DNA of 64,000 bases from Nocardia vulneris. Its GTDB lineage: Bacteria > Actinomycetota > Actinomycetes > Mycobacteriales > Mycobacteriaceae. A program made the position numbers and the translations under genes. The stretch covers positions 1 through 64,000 of the forward strand of contig NZ_BDCI01000036.1 in assembly GCF_001613425.1 (NCBI RefSeq), read 5' to 3'. How positions within the stretch are numbered: position 1 is the first letter of the stretch; every line of letters begins with the position of its first letter. This document shows positions 1-8,969 of the stretch, piece after piece. The notes below the pieces were generated by a model that saw nothing but the letters and a program-made list of their open reading frames with translations, was not told where the DNA came from and searched no databases.

Positions 1-1
1 A

Positions 2-220
2 CCGACGAGGGTAGGCGATCTCGGGTGTCCGGTCTCCGGGTGCTTGATGAGGTCGGAGGGTGTTGTAGATGACGCGGAACCGGTGGACCTTCATGTCCAA
101 GGTGTCGCCATCGGCGATCACGCCGCGATGCAAAGGCTCGTATTTCAACGTCCCGGAGAACCGCTCGATCACACCGTTGGTCTGCGGGAACGCACACGAG
201 TGCGGACATGCCGCAGCAAC
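2..220 (-). pseudogene. Transposase C-terminal fragment (IS3/IS481-type integrase)
   Basis: Translating the minus strand gives a recognisable end of a DDE integrase: PQTNGVIERFSGTLKYEPL, then an IYNTLRPHQ block and a TPEIAY-like ending. This is the usual C-terminal signature of IS3/IS481-type transposases. The similarity fades near position 200-220, with no start codon and no upstream catalytic core, so the 5' part is missing. The 3' end runs off the left edge. It is probably a decayed insertion sequence; the exact family is uncertain because only about 65 residues are visible. Confidence 0.7.
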
Positions 221-339
221 GGATCGGAGCCGAGAGAGGCGGTCTCGAAGACCTCGCCGCGGCAACATGAGCCGTTGGGGCCAGGACCTTGAACCTGGCA
301 ACCCTGCCAAGAATCTTGGCGCAGTAGACCGATCCTGTC

Positions 340-355
340 TCGAACATATGTTCGA
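340..355. promoter_or_regulatory. SOS box (LexA operator)
   Basis: TCGAACATATGTTCGA is a perfect 16-bp palindrome that matches the mycobacterial/actinobacterial LexA consensus TCGAAC-N4-GTTCGA at every fixed base. It sits immediately upstream of a good -10 hexamer, TATACT (356-361), so LexA bound here should block the promoter of the gene starting at 394. Confidence 0.9.
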
Positions 356-393
356 TATACTGGGGTGGTGGTTTCGGTCGAGAGCGAGGGGTT

Positions 394-1260
394 ATGCGCG
401 ATGTGTCGTCCGGGCTGATGAAGCTGCTGGTCAACGAGGTGGGGGTGCGGCATGGGTTGGTGCTCGAGGAAGCTGCGGGGGAGTTCGTGCTGTCGGGGGG
501 TGCGGGGTATCGGGTGGTGCTGCCGCACACGCGGCTGGACCGGCTGGTCGCCCGGGTGCCGCAGCAGCTGTGGGCGACGCTGATCGGGGATCGGCTGGAC
601 GTGCAACTCGCGGATCTGGCGGCGGGGCATCTGGATTTGTCGCGGTTGGCGGCGGTGCGCCCGCGGCTGCGCACCCGGTTGTGTTCGGCGCGCACGAGCG
701 GATTGATCAACGATGTGCGCAGGCTGGTCGCGCCCGGCCTGTTGCAGCGGGTGCTCATCGACTACGGCGAGCTCATGGTGCCGGTCACCTATGCGGCCGC
801 GCAGCGTTGGGGCGCAAAGGAATCCGACCTGTTCGCGATCGCCGAGCGCAATACCCGCGCGGAAGGTGGATTGGATCTGATGGCCGCCGAGATCGACGGC
901 ATGGACGACGTGGATCTCCAGATGATCTACGGCGCTTCGGATTTCGTCACCGCACACGTGCGCTGGCTGGACGACTATCCGGTGGTGGGCCCCTGGGGTG
1001 CGCTGCTGGTACTGCCCGGCCACACCCATGTGCTGGTCCATCCGATCACCGGCCCGACGGTGTTCGCCGGCACCAGCCTGCTCGCCCAGCTGCTCGTCGC
1101 GGGCGAGGCCGACGCGCGGCCGATCAGCCGCGCGATCTACTGGTGGCGCAATCGGATCACCGTCGATATCGCCGCCACCATCCGCGGCAGCGGTGACTGG
1201 CTGGAGGTGGTCCCCGCCGACCACCTGGAATCCCTGCTCGAGGTCATGCGCCGGGACTGA
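394..1260 (+). CDS. DUF1444-like protein under an SOS box
   Basis: A protein of 288 residues with no signal peptide or membrane segment. The ATG follows a GA-rich ribosome site at 382-391. The layout of its C-terminal half (a predicted helix with VTYAAAQRWG, then LFAIAERNTR, a GASDF segment, a hydrophobic strand GALLVLPGHTHVLVHPI, and PISRAIYWWRN near the end) resembles Bacillus YtpQ/DUF1444 proteins, whose function is unknown. That assignment is by pattern only. A perfect LexA operator overlaps its promoter, so expression on DNA damage is expected. It lies next to an insertion-sequence remnant and converges on thiC. Confidence 0.75.
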   Translation: MRDVSSGLMKLLVNEVGVRHGLVLEEAAGEFVLSGGAGYRVVLPHTRLDRLVARVPQQLWATLIGDRLDVQLADLAAGHLDLSRLAAVRPRLRTRLCSARTSGLINDVRRLVAPGLLQRVLIDYGELMVPVTYAAAQRWGAKESDLFAIAERNTRAEGGLDLMAAEIDGMDDVDLQMIYGASDFVTAHVRWLDDYPVVGPWGALLVLPGHTHVLVHPITGPTVFAGTSLLAQLLVAGEADARPISRAIYWWRNRITVDIAATIRGSGDWLEVVPADHLESLLEVMRRD

Positions 1261-1264
1261 CCGC

Positions 1265-1298
1265 CCGTACACCCCTCGACGACGCGAGAGGTGTACGG
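1265..1298. terminator. Bidirectional hairpin terminator
   Basis: CCGTACACC pairs with GGTGTACGG and the inner CTCG with CGAG, with one mismatch and a 6-nt loop. It lies between the convergent ends of the SOS-box gene and thiC, so it can serve both. There is no T-run, which is common for actinobacterial terminators. Confidence 0.75.
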
Positions 1299-1308
1299 AC
1301 GCAGCGGA

Positions 1309-2958
<1,650 letters not shown>

Positions 2959-2966
2959 GATTTTCC

Positions 2967-3050
2967 TCCCTACGCCGGCATTACCCGGTCAGGTTCATAC
3001 GGTCGACGGCCCCTAGCCGTCCTCTCAGCCCGCTGGTGCGAGCCCCCGTT
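2967..3050 (-). promoter_or_regulatory. TPP riboswitch (THI element)
   Basis: Read on the minus strand, the leader contains GGGCTGAGA, a stable arm, then AACCTGACCGGGTAATGCC and GCGTAGGGA, which are the conserved J and P segments of the TPP aptamer. The 3' end overlaps the GGAGG ribosome site (2965-2969) of thiC, which points to translational control; no separate terminator stem is evident. Confidence 0.95.
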
Positions 3051-3189
3051 GGCGTGTGAAATTTTCCAGCACGACAGTACCCGGCGTACCGGGACCCGCG
3101 CCCGATGATCGGAGGATTGTCCGAGTCGGCGGCGGTGGCGACGATCCCGCGCCGGTGTGTTCCGCCGAGTGGCCGGCCCGTGGCACAGA

Positions 3190-3223
3190 CCTGCCCTCGA
3201 CCGTGGCTCCGGTCGAGGGCAGG
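3190..3223 (-). terminator. Terminator of the lipase gene
   Basis: A perfect 13-bp stem (CCTGCCCTCGACC with GGTCGAGGGCAGG) with an 8-nt loop, 18 nt past the lipase stop codon. The rest of 3051-3241 shows only the probable thiC promoter region. Confidence 0.8.
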
Positions 3224-3241
3224 TGGTGCGCGAGCGCCGGG

Positions 3242-4645
3242 TCAGCGTTCGCGCGGGCCGATCGGGAATCCCAGCGCGCCGAAGGTGGCGTTCAGGTTGA
3301 TCTCGATCTGGGTCAGCAGGGCGTTGAAGTCGGCGAGCATGGACACGACGTTCTCGGTGCGGCAGCCGAACTGATCGGGTGCGTTCGGCGCGAGCCGGCC
3401 CTTCAGCCAGTTGAGCGTGTCGGCCATGCCGAGCGACGGCAGGGTCAGATGCTCGCTGAGATGGTCTCGCTTGTAGATCACCGAAGCGCCTCCGGCGCAC
3501 CACTGTCCGCTCAACCGGTCGTTGGTCCACACCGGCACGGCCTCGTCGAACACGCCCTGGTACAGGAAGATCGGCGCGGTCGGGATGTTGCGGCCGAGCA
3601 CGGTCGCCTCGAACACCTCCTTGATCTCGGGGACCGCGAGGAACTCCGGGATCGAGACGGTCAGCATGCGGCCGTAGTCGACGAACATCTGGGTGAGCGC
3701 GTTGCGCGGAAGGCATTGCCGCTCAGTGCGATCCATCAGCGCCCGGCCCTCCGGCGTCAAGTACCGGTCCGCGGCCTCCTTGAACTTGGGGTACGCCTTG
3801 CGCAGCGACGAGATGCCGATGCCGATCAAGCTGGAGAACATCGACCCGTTGACGTGCAACAGCGACACCACGTCCGAGGTGGGTGCGCCCAGCGCGATGC
3901 CCTTGACGTTCAGTTCGGGCGCGTAGGTCGGCTGCATTTCCGCCGCCCACCCCGAGCCCATCCCGCCGCCGGAGTAACCCCACAGTGCGACAGGCGTATT
4001 CGCGCCGTCCAGACCGAGCGGTTCGAAACGCTGAGCGGCCCGGACACCGTCCAGGGTCATATAGCCGGGTTCCTTGGCGACGGCGAGATGCCCGTCGAGG
4101 CCCTCGTAATCGGGGATCGAGATCGCCCAGCCCTGGCTGATCAGTGCGGCGATGGCGATCAACTCGCTCTGCGAGTGCACGCCTTCGATACCGGCCAAGC
4201 CCGAACCCTGTTGCAGCACAAAGGAAGGCGAGCAGTCGAGACTCGCGCTGTCGTAGTAGAACTGGAGCGAGACCAGCGGCCGGTGCCGATTCGGGTCCGC
4301 GCCCGCGGGCAGGATCACGGTGGTGACCGCGACGGTGGGTTGTTCGTCGAGATCCGTGGTGCGATAGAGCAACTGCCAGGAACGCACGTTCAGCGGCAGC
4401 ACGGTGAGCGCGGCCAAGCGCACCTCGCGCGACCGCAGGATGGTGCCCGGCTCCTCGGCTTGGAAACCTTCGGGTGGTTGGTAGAACGAATCTTCGTGCG
4501 GGAGTGGCATCGCCGCGGCCGGTCCGGGTCTTACGCCGCCGGCCAGCAGCACGGTGGTCACGGCGATCGCCATGGTCACCAGCACCGCCACCGCCCGTCT
4601 TCCGGTACGTACTCGGCCGGTCGGATCCCCTTTGATCACTGACAC
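3242..4645 (-). CDS. Secreted lipase (LIP family)
   Basis: An alpha/beta hydrolase of the secretory-lipase family, which cleaves triacylglycerols and other esters outside the cell. I start at the GTG at 4645 because AGGAAGGA lies 7 nt upstream; a longer reading begins with TTG at 4705 but has no ribosome site. That gives 467 residues, with a basic N-terminus, a hydrophobic stretch and a GPAAA signal-peptide end near residue 45. The nucleophile elbow is GYSGGG (residues 223-228, Ser225), followed by the expected Asp (QGVFDEAVP) and His (DHLSEH) regions. The divergent TetR gene at 4743 probably controls it. Confidence 0.88.
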   Translation of the reverse strand: MSVIKGDPTGRVRTGRRAVAVLVTMAIAVTTVLLAGGVRPGPAAAMPLPHEDSFYQPPEGFQAEEPGTILRSREVRLAALTVLPLNVRSWQLLYRTTDLDEQPTVAVTTVILPAGADPNRHRPLVSLQFYYDSASLDCSPSFVLQQGSGLAGIEGVHSQSELIAIAALISQGWAISIPDYEGLDGHLAVAKEPGYMTLDGVRAAQRFEPLGLDGANTPVALWGYSGGGMGSGWAAEMQPTYAPELNVKGIALGAPTSDVVSLLHVNGSMFSSLIGIGISSLRKAYPKFKEAADRYLTPEGRALMDRTERQCLPRNALTQMFVDYGRMLTVSIPEFLAVPEIKEVFEATVLGRNIPTAPIFLYQGVFDEAVPVWTNDRLSGQWCAGGASVIYKRDHLSEHLTLPSLGMADTLNWLKGRLAPNAPDQFGCRTENVVSMLADFNALLTQIEINLNATFGALGFPIGPRER

Positions 4646-4693
4646 GTGCGTGTCCTTCCTCATCAGCGTGACAGCGATTACAGCATGAGAGCG

Positions 4694-4704
4694 TGTTATC
4701 AACA
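4694..4704. promoter_or_regulatory. Possible TetR operator
   Basis: TGTT-ATC-AACA is a short odd-centred dyad in the 97-bp gap between the divergent lipase and TetR genes. The position suits an operator, but the repeat is short. Confidence 0.3.
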
Positions 4705-4742
4705 AGATCTCTTTCTAAACAGCGCCGAGCTATGGTCGAGGG

Positions 4743-5432
4743 ATGACCCGCAGCAAATCCGCCGCGCGGCCTGCCCCGAGTCCGGCGCGCCGCCGGATCC
4801 GTGGACTCGACGCCGAACAGCGCAGCGCCCAGCGGCGCAGCCAACTGCTCGACGCGGCCACCGAACTGTTTGCCGAGCACAGCTATTCGGGAACATCGAT
4901 CGAGCAGATCTGCCAGCGCGCCTATGTCGGAACCAAGGGGTTCTACGACCACTTCGAGAGCAAGGAAGCGTGCTACCTCGCGTTGCTCGAACAGCTCACC
5001 GCGCAGATCCAGCAACGCGCGGCCGCGGGTGCGGCCGCGGCGGCGGGACTGGGCTGGCCGGAGCGCGCGGCCGCGGTGGTCGACGCGTTCGTGCACGCGA
5101 TCGCGGACGACCCGCGGCTGGCGAAGGTGACTTTCGGTGAGGCGGGCGGGATCTCACCGACGGTGGAGAAGATGCGGCGCAGCAACCGGCGCTGGGCGGC
5201 GGCCTTCCTGGATCGGGAGTGGGCGGGCGAGCCCGCGGCCGACCCGGCGGTCCAGCGCGCCCGGCTCGCGTTGGCGCTGGCCGCGATCGGCGGCATGTTC
5301 GAACTCGTCGCGGACTGGCTGCACCACCACGACGACGGCGAGGCCCCGGACGGCGCCGAGACCCTCAGCGCGGATCTCACCGCGTTCCTCACCGTGCTGC
5401 ACGCCGGCCGCGGAGCCGTTGCGGCCGAATAG
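4743..5432 (+). CDS. TetR/AcrR-family repressor
   Basis: A regulator of 229 residues. After a basic leader, residues about 30-75 form the TetR helix-turn-helix with the signatures RRSQLLDAATELFAEHSYSG, IEQICQRAYVGTKGFYDHFESKE and L..LLEQ. The C-terminal ligand domain is Ala-rich and carries no recognised motif. It is divergent from the secreted lipase, the usual arrangement for a local repressor, and its ligand may be a lipid product. A strong terminator follows. Confidence 0.9.
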   Translation: MTRSKSAARPAPSPARRRIRGLDAEQRSAQRRSQLLDAATELFAEHSYSGTSIEQICQRAYVGTKGFYDHFESKEACYLALLEQLTAQIQQRAAAGAAAAAGLGWPERAAAVVDAFVHAIADDPRLAKVTFGEAGGISPTVEKMRRSNRRWAAAFLDREWAGEPAADPAVQRARLALALAAIGGMFELVADWLHHHDDGEAPDGAETLSADLTAFLTVLHAGRGAVAAE

Positions 5433-5444
5433 GTTCGGACAGAC

Positions 5445-5480
5445 CGCGAGCCGGGCCGATGGGTATCGGCCCGGCTCGCG
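5445..5480. terminator. Bidirectional terminator
   Basis: A perfect 16-bp stem (CGCGAGCCGGGCCGAT with ATCGGCCCGGCTCGCG) around a GGGT loop, 13 nt after the TetR stop. It separates that gene from the convergent fahA. Confidence 0.9.
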
Positions 5481-5498
5481 TCGCTTCCGGCTGTGGAC

Positions 5499-5580
5499 CT
5501 ACTTGCCGCCGGACGAGCCGGTGGCCAGCAGGTCGAGCAGCGGCAGAATCCACGCCGTCCCGGCTCTGCCTCCTCCGCTG
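5499..5580 (-). other. Start-less short reading frame between terminator and fahA
   Basis: On the minus strand an open frame ends in WILPLLDLLATGSSGGK and a TAG stop. It has no start codon before the upstream stop. It looks like the tail of a lost small membrane protein, or chance. The rest of 5481-5635 shows nothing else. Confidence 0.2.
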
Positions 5581-5635
5581 TCGGACGTTACCGATCAGTG
5601 TGATGGCCGAGCAGCCCTCGGTTCGCGGGGCACCA

Positions 5636-6814
5636 TTACCGTGGGCGGGCGGGCGAGATGCGGCCGATTACCTCGCCGAGGCCGATGCGGCGGTCGGCCG
5701 GTCCCGGGGCGGTCGCGGTGATGCGCACCTCGTCGCCGTCCTCCAGGAAGGTGCGTTGCTGACCGTTCACCAGCACGGGTTCCTTACCGCCCCAGGACAG
5801 TTCGATGAACGAACCGCGCTGATCCGGTTCGGGCCCCGAGATGGTGCCGGAGGCGTACAGGTCGCCGGTCCGAATGGTCGCGCCGTTCGCGGTGAGGTGT
5901 GCCAGCATCTGCGCGGGTGACCAATACATCCGCGAGAACGGCGGATGCGTGACGGCCTGCCCGTTCCACGACACCGTCAGGTCGATGTCGAGACCCCACG
6001 GCTCCTTGTCCTGGAGATAGGGCAGCGGTTGCGGGGACTGCTCCGGCGTCGGCACCCGGGCGGCCTCCAGCGCCGCGAGCGGCGTGACCCACGGCGAGAT
6101 CGAGGTCGCGAACGATTTGCCGAGGAAGGGGCCGAGCGGCTGGTACTCCCAGGCCTGGATATCGCGCGCGGACCAATCGTTGACCAGCGCGACACCGAAC
6201 ACCCGCTCGGCGAACTCGCCGGTCTCGACCGGCGCGCCGAGTTCGGAGCCGACGCCGACCAGGAAGCCGAGCTCGGCTTCGATGTCCAGCCGCCGGGACG
6301 GGCCGAAATCCGTTGTGCCGGAATCGGTCCGGCGCTGCCCGCAGGGCCGGATCACCTCGGTGCCGGACACCACGACGGTGCCCGCCCGGCCGTGGTAGCC
6401 GACCGGCAGGTGCCGCCAGTTCGGCAGCAGCGGTTCACTGTCGGGGCGGAACAGCCTGCCGAGGTTGGTCGCGTGGTCGATGCTGGCGTAGAAGTCGACA
6501 TAGTCACCGATCGGGACCGGCAGGCCGAGGCGCACATCGGCCAGCGCATGCACCGCGGCACTGTCGAGCTCGGTGTCGACGAGTTCGCGGACCCGCTCGC
6601 GCACCTCGCGCCAGCGCTGCGGTCCCTGCGCCATGAGCGCGGCCAGGCTCGGCCCGGCGAACTCCGGATCACCCAGCGTCGCAGCGAGATCGACGACGAC
6701 ATCGCCGATGCGGGTGCCCACCCGATAGTTCTGGCCCGCCGGGGCGAACACGCCGTAGGGCAGGTTGTCCACGCCGAACAGCGAATCGGCGGGTACTTCG
6801 AGTCGAGTCCTCAC
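5636..6814 (-). CDS. fahA: Fumarylacetoacetase
   Basis: The last enzyme of tyrosine/homogentisate breakdown, splitting fumarylacetoacetate into fumarate and acetoacetate. It has 392 residues when started at the GTG (6814) that overlaps the hmgA stop codon as GTGA; a longer in-frame start exists but would reach into hmgA. Family blocks include the N-terminal FGVDNLPYGVF, then VGYHGRAGTVVVSG, ELGFLVGVG, NDWSARDIQAWEYQPLGPFLGKSF and the C-terminal GSFIELSWGG, which hold the metal ligands and catalytic residues. It is co-transcribed with, and translationally coupled to, hmgA. Confidence 0.95.
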   Translation of the reverse strand: MRTRLEVPADSLFGVDNLPYGVFAPAGQNYRVGTRIGDVVVDLAATLGDPEFAGPSLAALMAQGPQRWREVRERVRELVDTELDSAAVHALADVRLGLPVPIGDYVDFYASIDHATNLGRLFRPDSEPLLPNWRHLPVGYHGRAGTVVVSGTEVIRPCGQRRTDSGTTDFGPSRRLDIEAELGFLVGVGSELGAPVETGEFAERVFGVALVNDWSARDIQAWEYQPLGPFLGKSFATSISPWVTPLAALEAARVPTPEQSPQPLPYLQDKEPWGLDIDLTVSWNGQAVTHPPFSRMYWSPAQMLAHLTANGATIRTGDLYASGTISGPEPDQRGSFIELSWGGKEPVLVNGQQRTFLEDGDEVRITATAPGPADRRIGLGEVIGRISPARPR

Positions 6815-8007
6815 TGCGGCCCCCGTCCCGACCAGGTCCACGCGTACGCCGGGTCTTCGCAGGCGAGGGCGCCCTCACCGAGTTCGAGCGGGCGGAAGGT
6901 GTCGACCATGACGGCGAGTTCGTCGAAGTAGTCGAGTCCGATGCTGCGCTCGTAGGCGCCGGGCTGCGGGCCGTGCGCGTACCCGCCGGGGTGCACCGAC
7001 ACCGAGCCCTGCCCGATCCCGGATCCCTTGCGCGCCTCGTAGTTTCCGCCGCAGTAGAACATGATCTCGTCGGAGTCCACGTTGGAGTGGTAGTACGGCA
7101 CCGGGATCGAGAGCGGGTGATAGTCGACCTTGCGCGGCACGAAGTTGCACACCACGAAGTTGATCCCCTCGAAGGCCTGATGCGCGGGCGGCGGTTGGTG
7201 CACACGGCCGGTGATCGGCTCGAAGTCGCTGATGTTGAAGGTGATCGGATACAGGCAGCCGTCCCAGCCGACCACGTCGAACGGGTGATCGGCGTACACC
7301 ATGCGGGTGCCGACGACCTGCCCGCCGGCCCGGTGCTTGACCAGCACCTCCACGTCCTTGCCGGTGGCGGTGAGGGTTTCGGCCGGGCCGTGCAGGTCGC
7401 GCTCGCAGTAGGGTGCGTGCTCGAGCAGCTGGCCGAACTTCGACAGATAGCGCTTCGGCGGGGTGATGTGGCTGGCCGCCTCGATCACGTAGGCGCGCAA
7501 CGGCTCCGGACCGGAGGGTAGCCAGCGATGGGTGGTCGCGCGCGGAATGAGTACCTGATCGCCCTGGCGGGCGAACACGGCCCCGAACACCGTCTCCACC
7601 ACCGCGGAGCCGGATTCCACGTAGACCAGTTCGTCACCGATCGCGTTGCGGTACAGCGGAGAACCGCCCTTGGCGACGACATAGGAGATGCGCACGTCGG
7701 CGTTGCCGAGGATCAGCCTGCGGCCGGTGACCACATCGGTGCGCGCGTGGCTGTCGTCCGGGAACAACTCGTGCAGCTTCAGATGCCGATGGCGCAGTGG
7801 ATGATTCGGCGTCGTCGACTGATCGGGCAGTTCCCACACCGTCGAGTCGACGATCGCGGGCGGCAGCCCGCGGTGGTACAGCAGGGACGAGTCGCCGGAG
7901 AAGCCCTCCTCGCCCATCAGCTCCTCGTAGTAGAGCTGTCCCTGCTCGTCTCGATGTTGGGTATGCCGCTTCGGCGGCACTGCTCCTACCTGTCGATAGA
8001 ACGCCAT
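6811..8007 (-). CDS. hmgA: Homogentisate 1,2-dioxygenase
   Basis: A non-haem iron ring-cleaving dioxygenase that converts homogentisate to maleylacetoacetate. The 398 residues include the cupin signatures DQVLIPRATTHRW, the central PITFNISDFEPITGRVHQPPP, and near the end DEIMFYCGGNYEARKGSG and HPGGYAHGPQPG, which carry the iron-ligand His/Glu set. First gene of the hmgA-fahA pair. The maleylacetoacetate isomerase normally needed between the two steps is not in the window, so the route may use a mycothiol- or glutathione-independent isomerase elsewhere. Confidence 0.96.
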   Translation of the reverse strand: MAFYRQVGAVPPKRHTQHRDEQGQLYYEELMGEEGFSGDSSLLYHRGLPPAIVDSTVWELPDQSTTPNHPLRHRHLKLHELFPDDSHARTDVVTGRRLILGNADVRISYVVAKGGSPLYRNAIGDELVYVESGSAVVETVFGAVFARQGDQVLIPRATTHRWLPSGPEPLRAYVIEAASHITPPKRYLSKFGQLLEHAPYCERDLHGPAETLTATGKDVEVLVKHRAGGQVVGTRMVYADHPFDVVGWDGCLYPITFNISDFEPITGRVHQPPPAHQAFEGINFVVCNFVPRKVDYHPLSIPVPYYHSNVDSDEIMFYCGGNYEARKGSGIGQGSVSVHPGGYAHGPQPGAYERSIGLDYFDELAVMVDTFRPLELGEGALACEDPAYAWTWSGRGPQ

Positions 8008-8048
8008 GACCGCACCTCCTGCCTGGCTTGTGGCCTGGTTTTAGTTTG

Positions 8049-8065
8049 GTCACCATCGTAGTGAC
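8049..8065. promoter_or_regulatory. Possible hmgA operator
   Basis: GTCAC-N7-GTGAC dyad about 42 nt upstream of the hmgA start. It suits an operator for a homogentisate-pathway regulator, but no such regulator is adjacent and arms of 5 bp are short. Confidence 0.35.
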
Positions 8066-8188
8066 GGCGGCTCGGCCGCCGTGGCGGAATTCAGCCCCGG
8101 CAGCGCGAATTCTGTCGGAACATTCGAGGATCAGCGGGCATTTCGTCTAGCTGTTGCGTGCGTAGCTGGCTATTTGTCAGGCAGCGCC

Positions 8189-8818
8189 CTAGGCATGCCG
8201 CAGGGCGCGGTACACCGCCGCGCCGACGAAGGCGCCGAGATCCTGTGGCGTCCATCCGTCCTGGTCGGCGAGTAGCGTGCGGACCGCGCCCTCGCCCGCC
8301 GAGACCCACTGCTCGACCAGGACCGGCAGCTTGCGCTCGGCGTCCTCGGTGCCCCAGGCCCGCAGCGTCGGGCGCAGCAACGTGGTGCAGCGCTCGATCG
8401 CGAGCGCACGGCCGCGCCCGAACGAATCCGCAACGGCGGGATCGGGATTGCCGTAGAGCAGCCGCCAGGCATCGGGCCGGACGGCGGCTTTCTCCAGTAG
8501 TGCGCGGAAGCCCTCGATGAACACCGTCTCGCCCGCGTCCACGGCGCGGGGCGGCAGGACTTCGAGGACGCCGTCGATCAGGTAGCTCTCTTCGCGCTGG
8601 ATGAGCGCCTCGATCAACTCGACGCGATCGGCGAAGCAGGCGTAGACCACCGGACGGGTCACGCCCATCCGGTCGGCGACGGCGGCCATCGTGACGGCCG
8701 CGATTCCGTCCTCTACCGCGATCGCCAACGCGGTGTCCAGGACCTGGGGCCTGCGGCGTTCCGGACCGAGGTGCGGCGCCCGCTGGCGTGGCTGCCGCAC
8801 CGCCGAATCGCTACCCAT
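8189..8818 (-). CDS. TetR/AcrR-family regulator of the acyl-CoA dehydrogenase cluster
   Basis: A regulator of 209 residues from the ATG at 8818; upstream codons in frame have no TetR similarity. Residues 17-65 form the helix-turn-helix (VLDTALAIAVEDGIAAVTMAAVADRM followed by GVTRPVVYACFADRVEL). The rest is the effector domain. It is divergent from the acyl-CoA dehydrogenase gene at 8970, and a 22-bp motif in the gap recurs before the oxygenase gene at 10983. I infer that this regulator binds both sites, probably with an acyl-CoA or steroid-like effector. Confidence 0.88.
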   Translation of the reverse strand: MGSDSAVRQPRQRAPHLGPERRRPQVLDTALAIAVEDGIAAVTMAAVADRMGVTRPVVYACFADRVELIEALIQREESYLIDGVLEVLPPRAVDAGETVFIEGFRALLEKAAVRPDAWRLLYGNPDPAVADSFGRGRALAIERCTTLLRPTLRAWGTEDAERKLPVLVEQWVSAGEGAVRTLLADQDGWTPQDLGAFVGAAVYRALRHA

Positions 8819-8898
8819 GCGGACCAAGATAGCAGCGGCCGAACGTGAATTCCTGCTGGTACCGCGCCTGAAGATCAATTTCCTACATTGACGAACAA

Positions 8899-8920
8899 AA
8901 ATGCTACAGTCGCGAATGAA
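8899..8920 (+). promoter_or_regulatory. Shared promoter/operator motif, copy 1
   Basis: AAATGCTACAGTCGCGAATG and the following AA match the site at 10918-10939 in 18 of 22 positions. The shared core contains an extended -10 (TGCTACAGT, 8902-8910). It lies 50 bp upstream of the acyl-CoA dehydrogenase start and in the gap to the TetR gene. Confidence 0.65.
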
Positions 8921-8969
8921 GTCGGTGGGATCGCACCCAGCCGCTACCGCCACGCCCGAGGAGTCTCCG

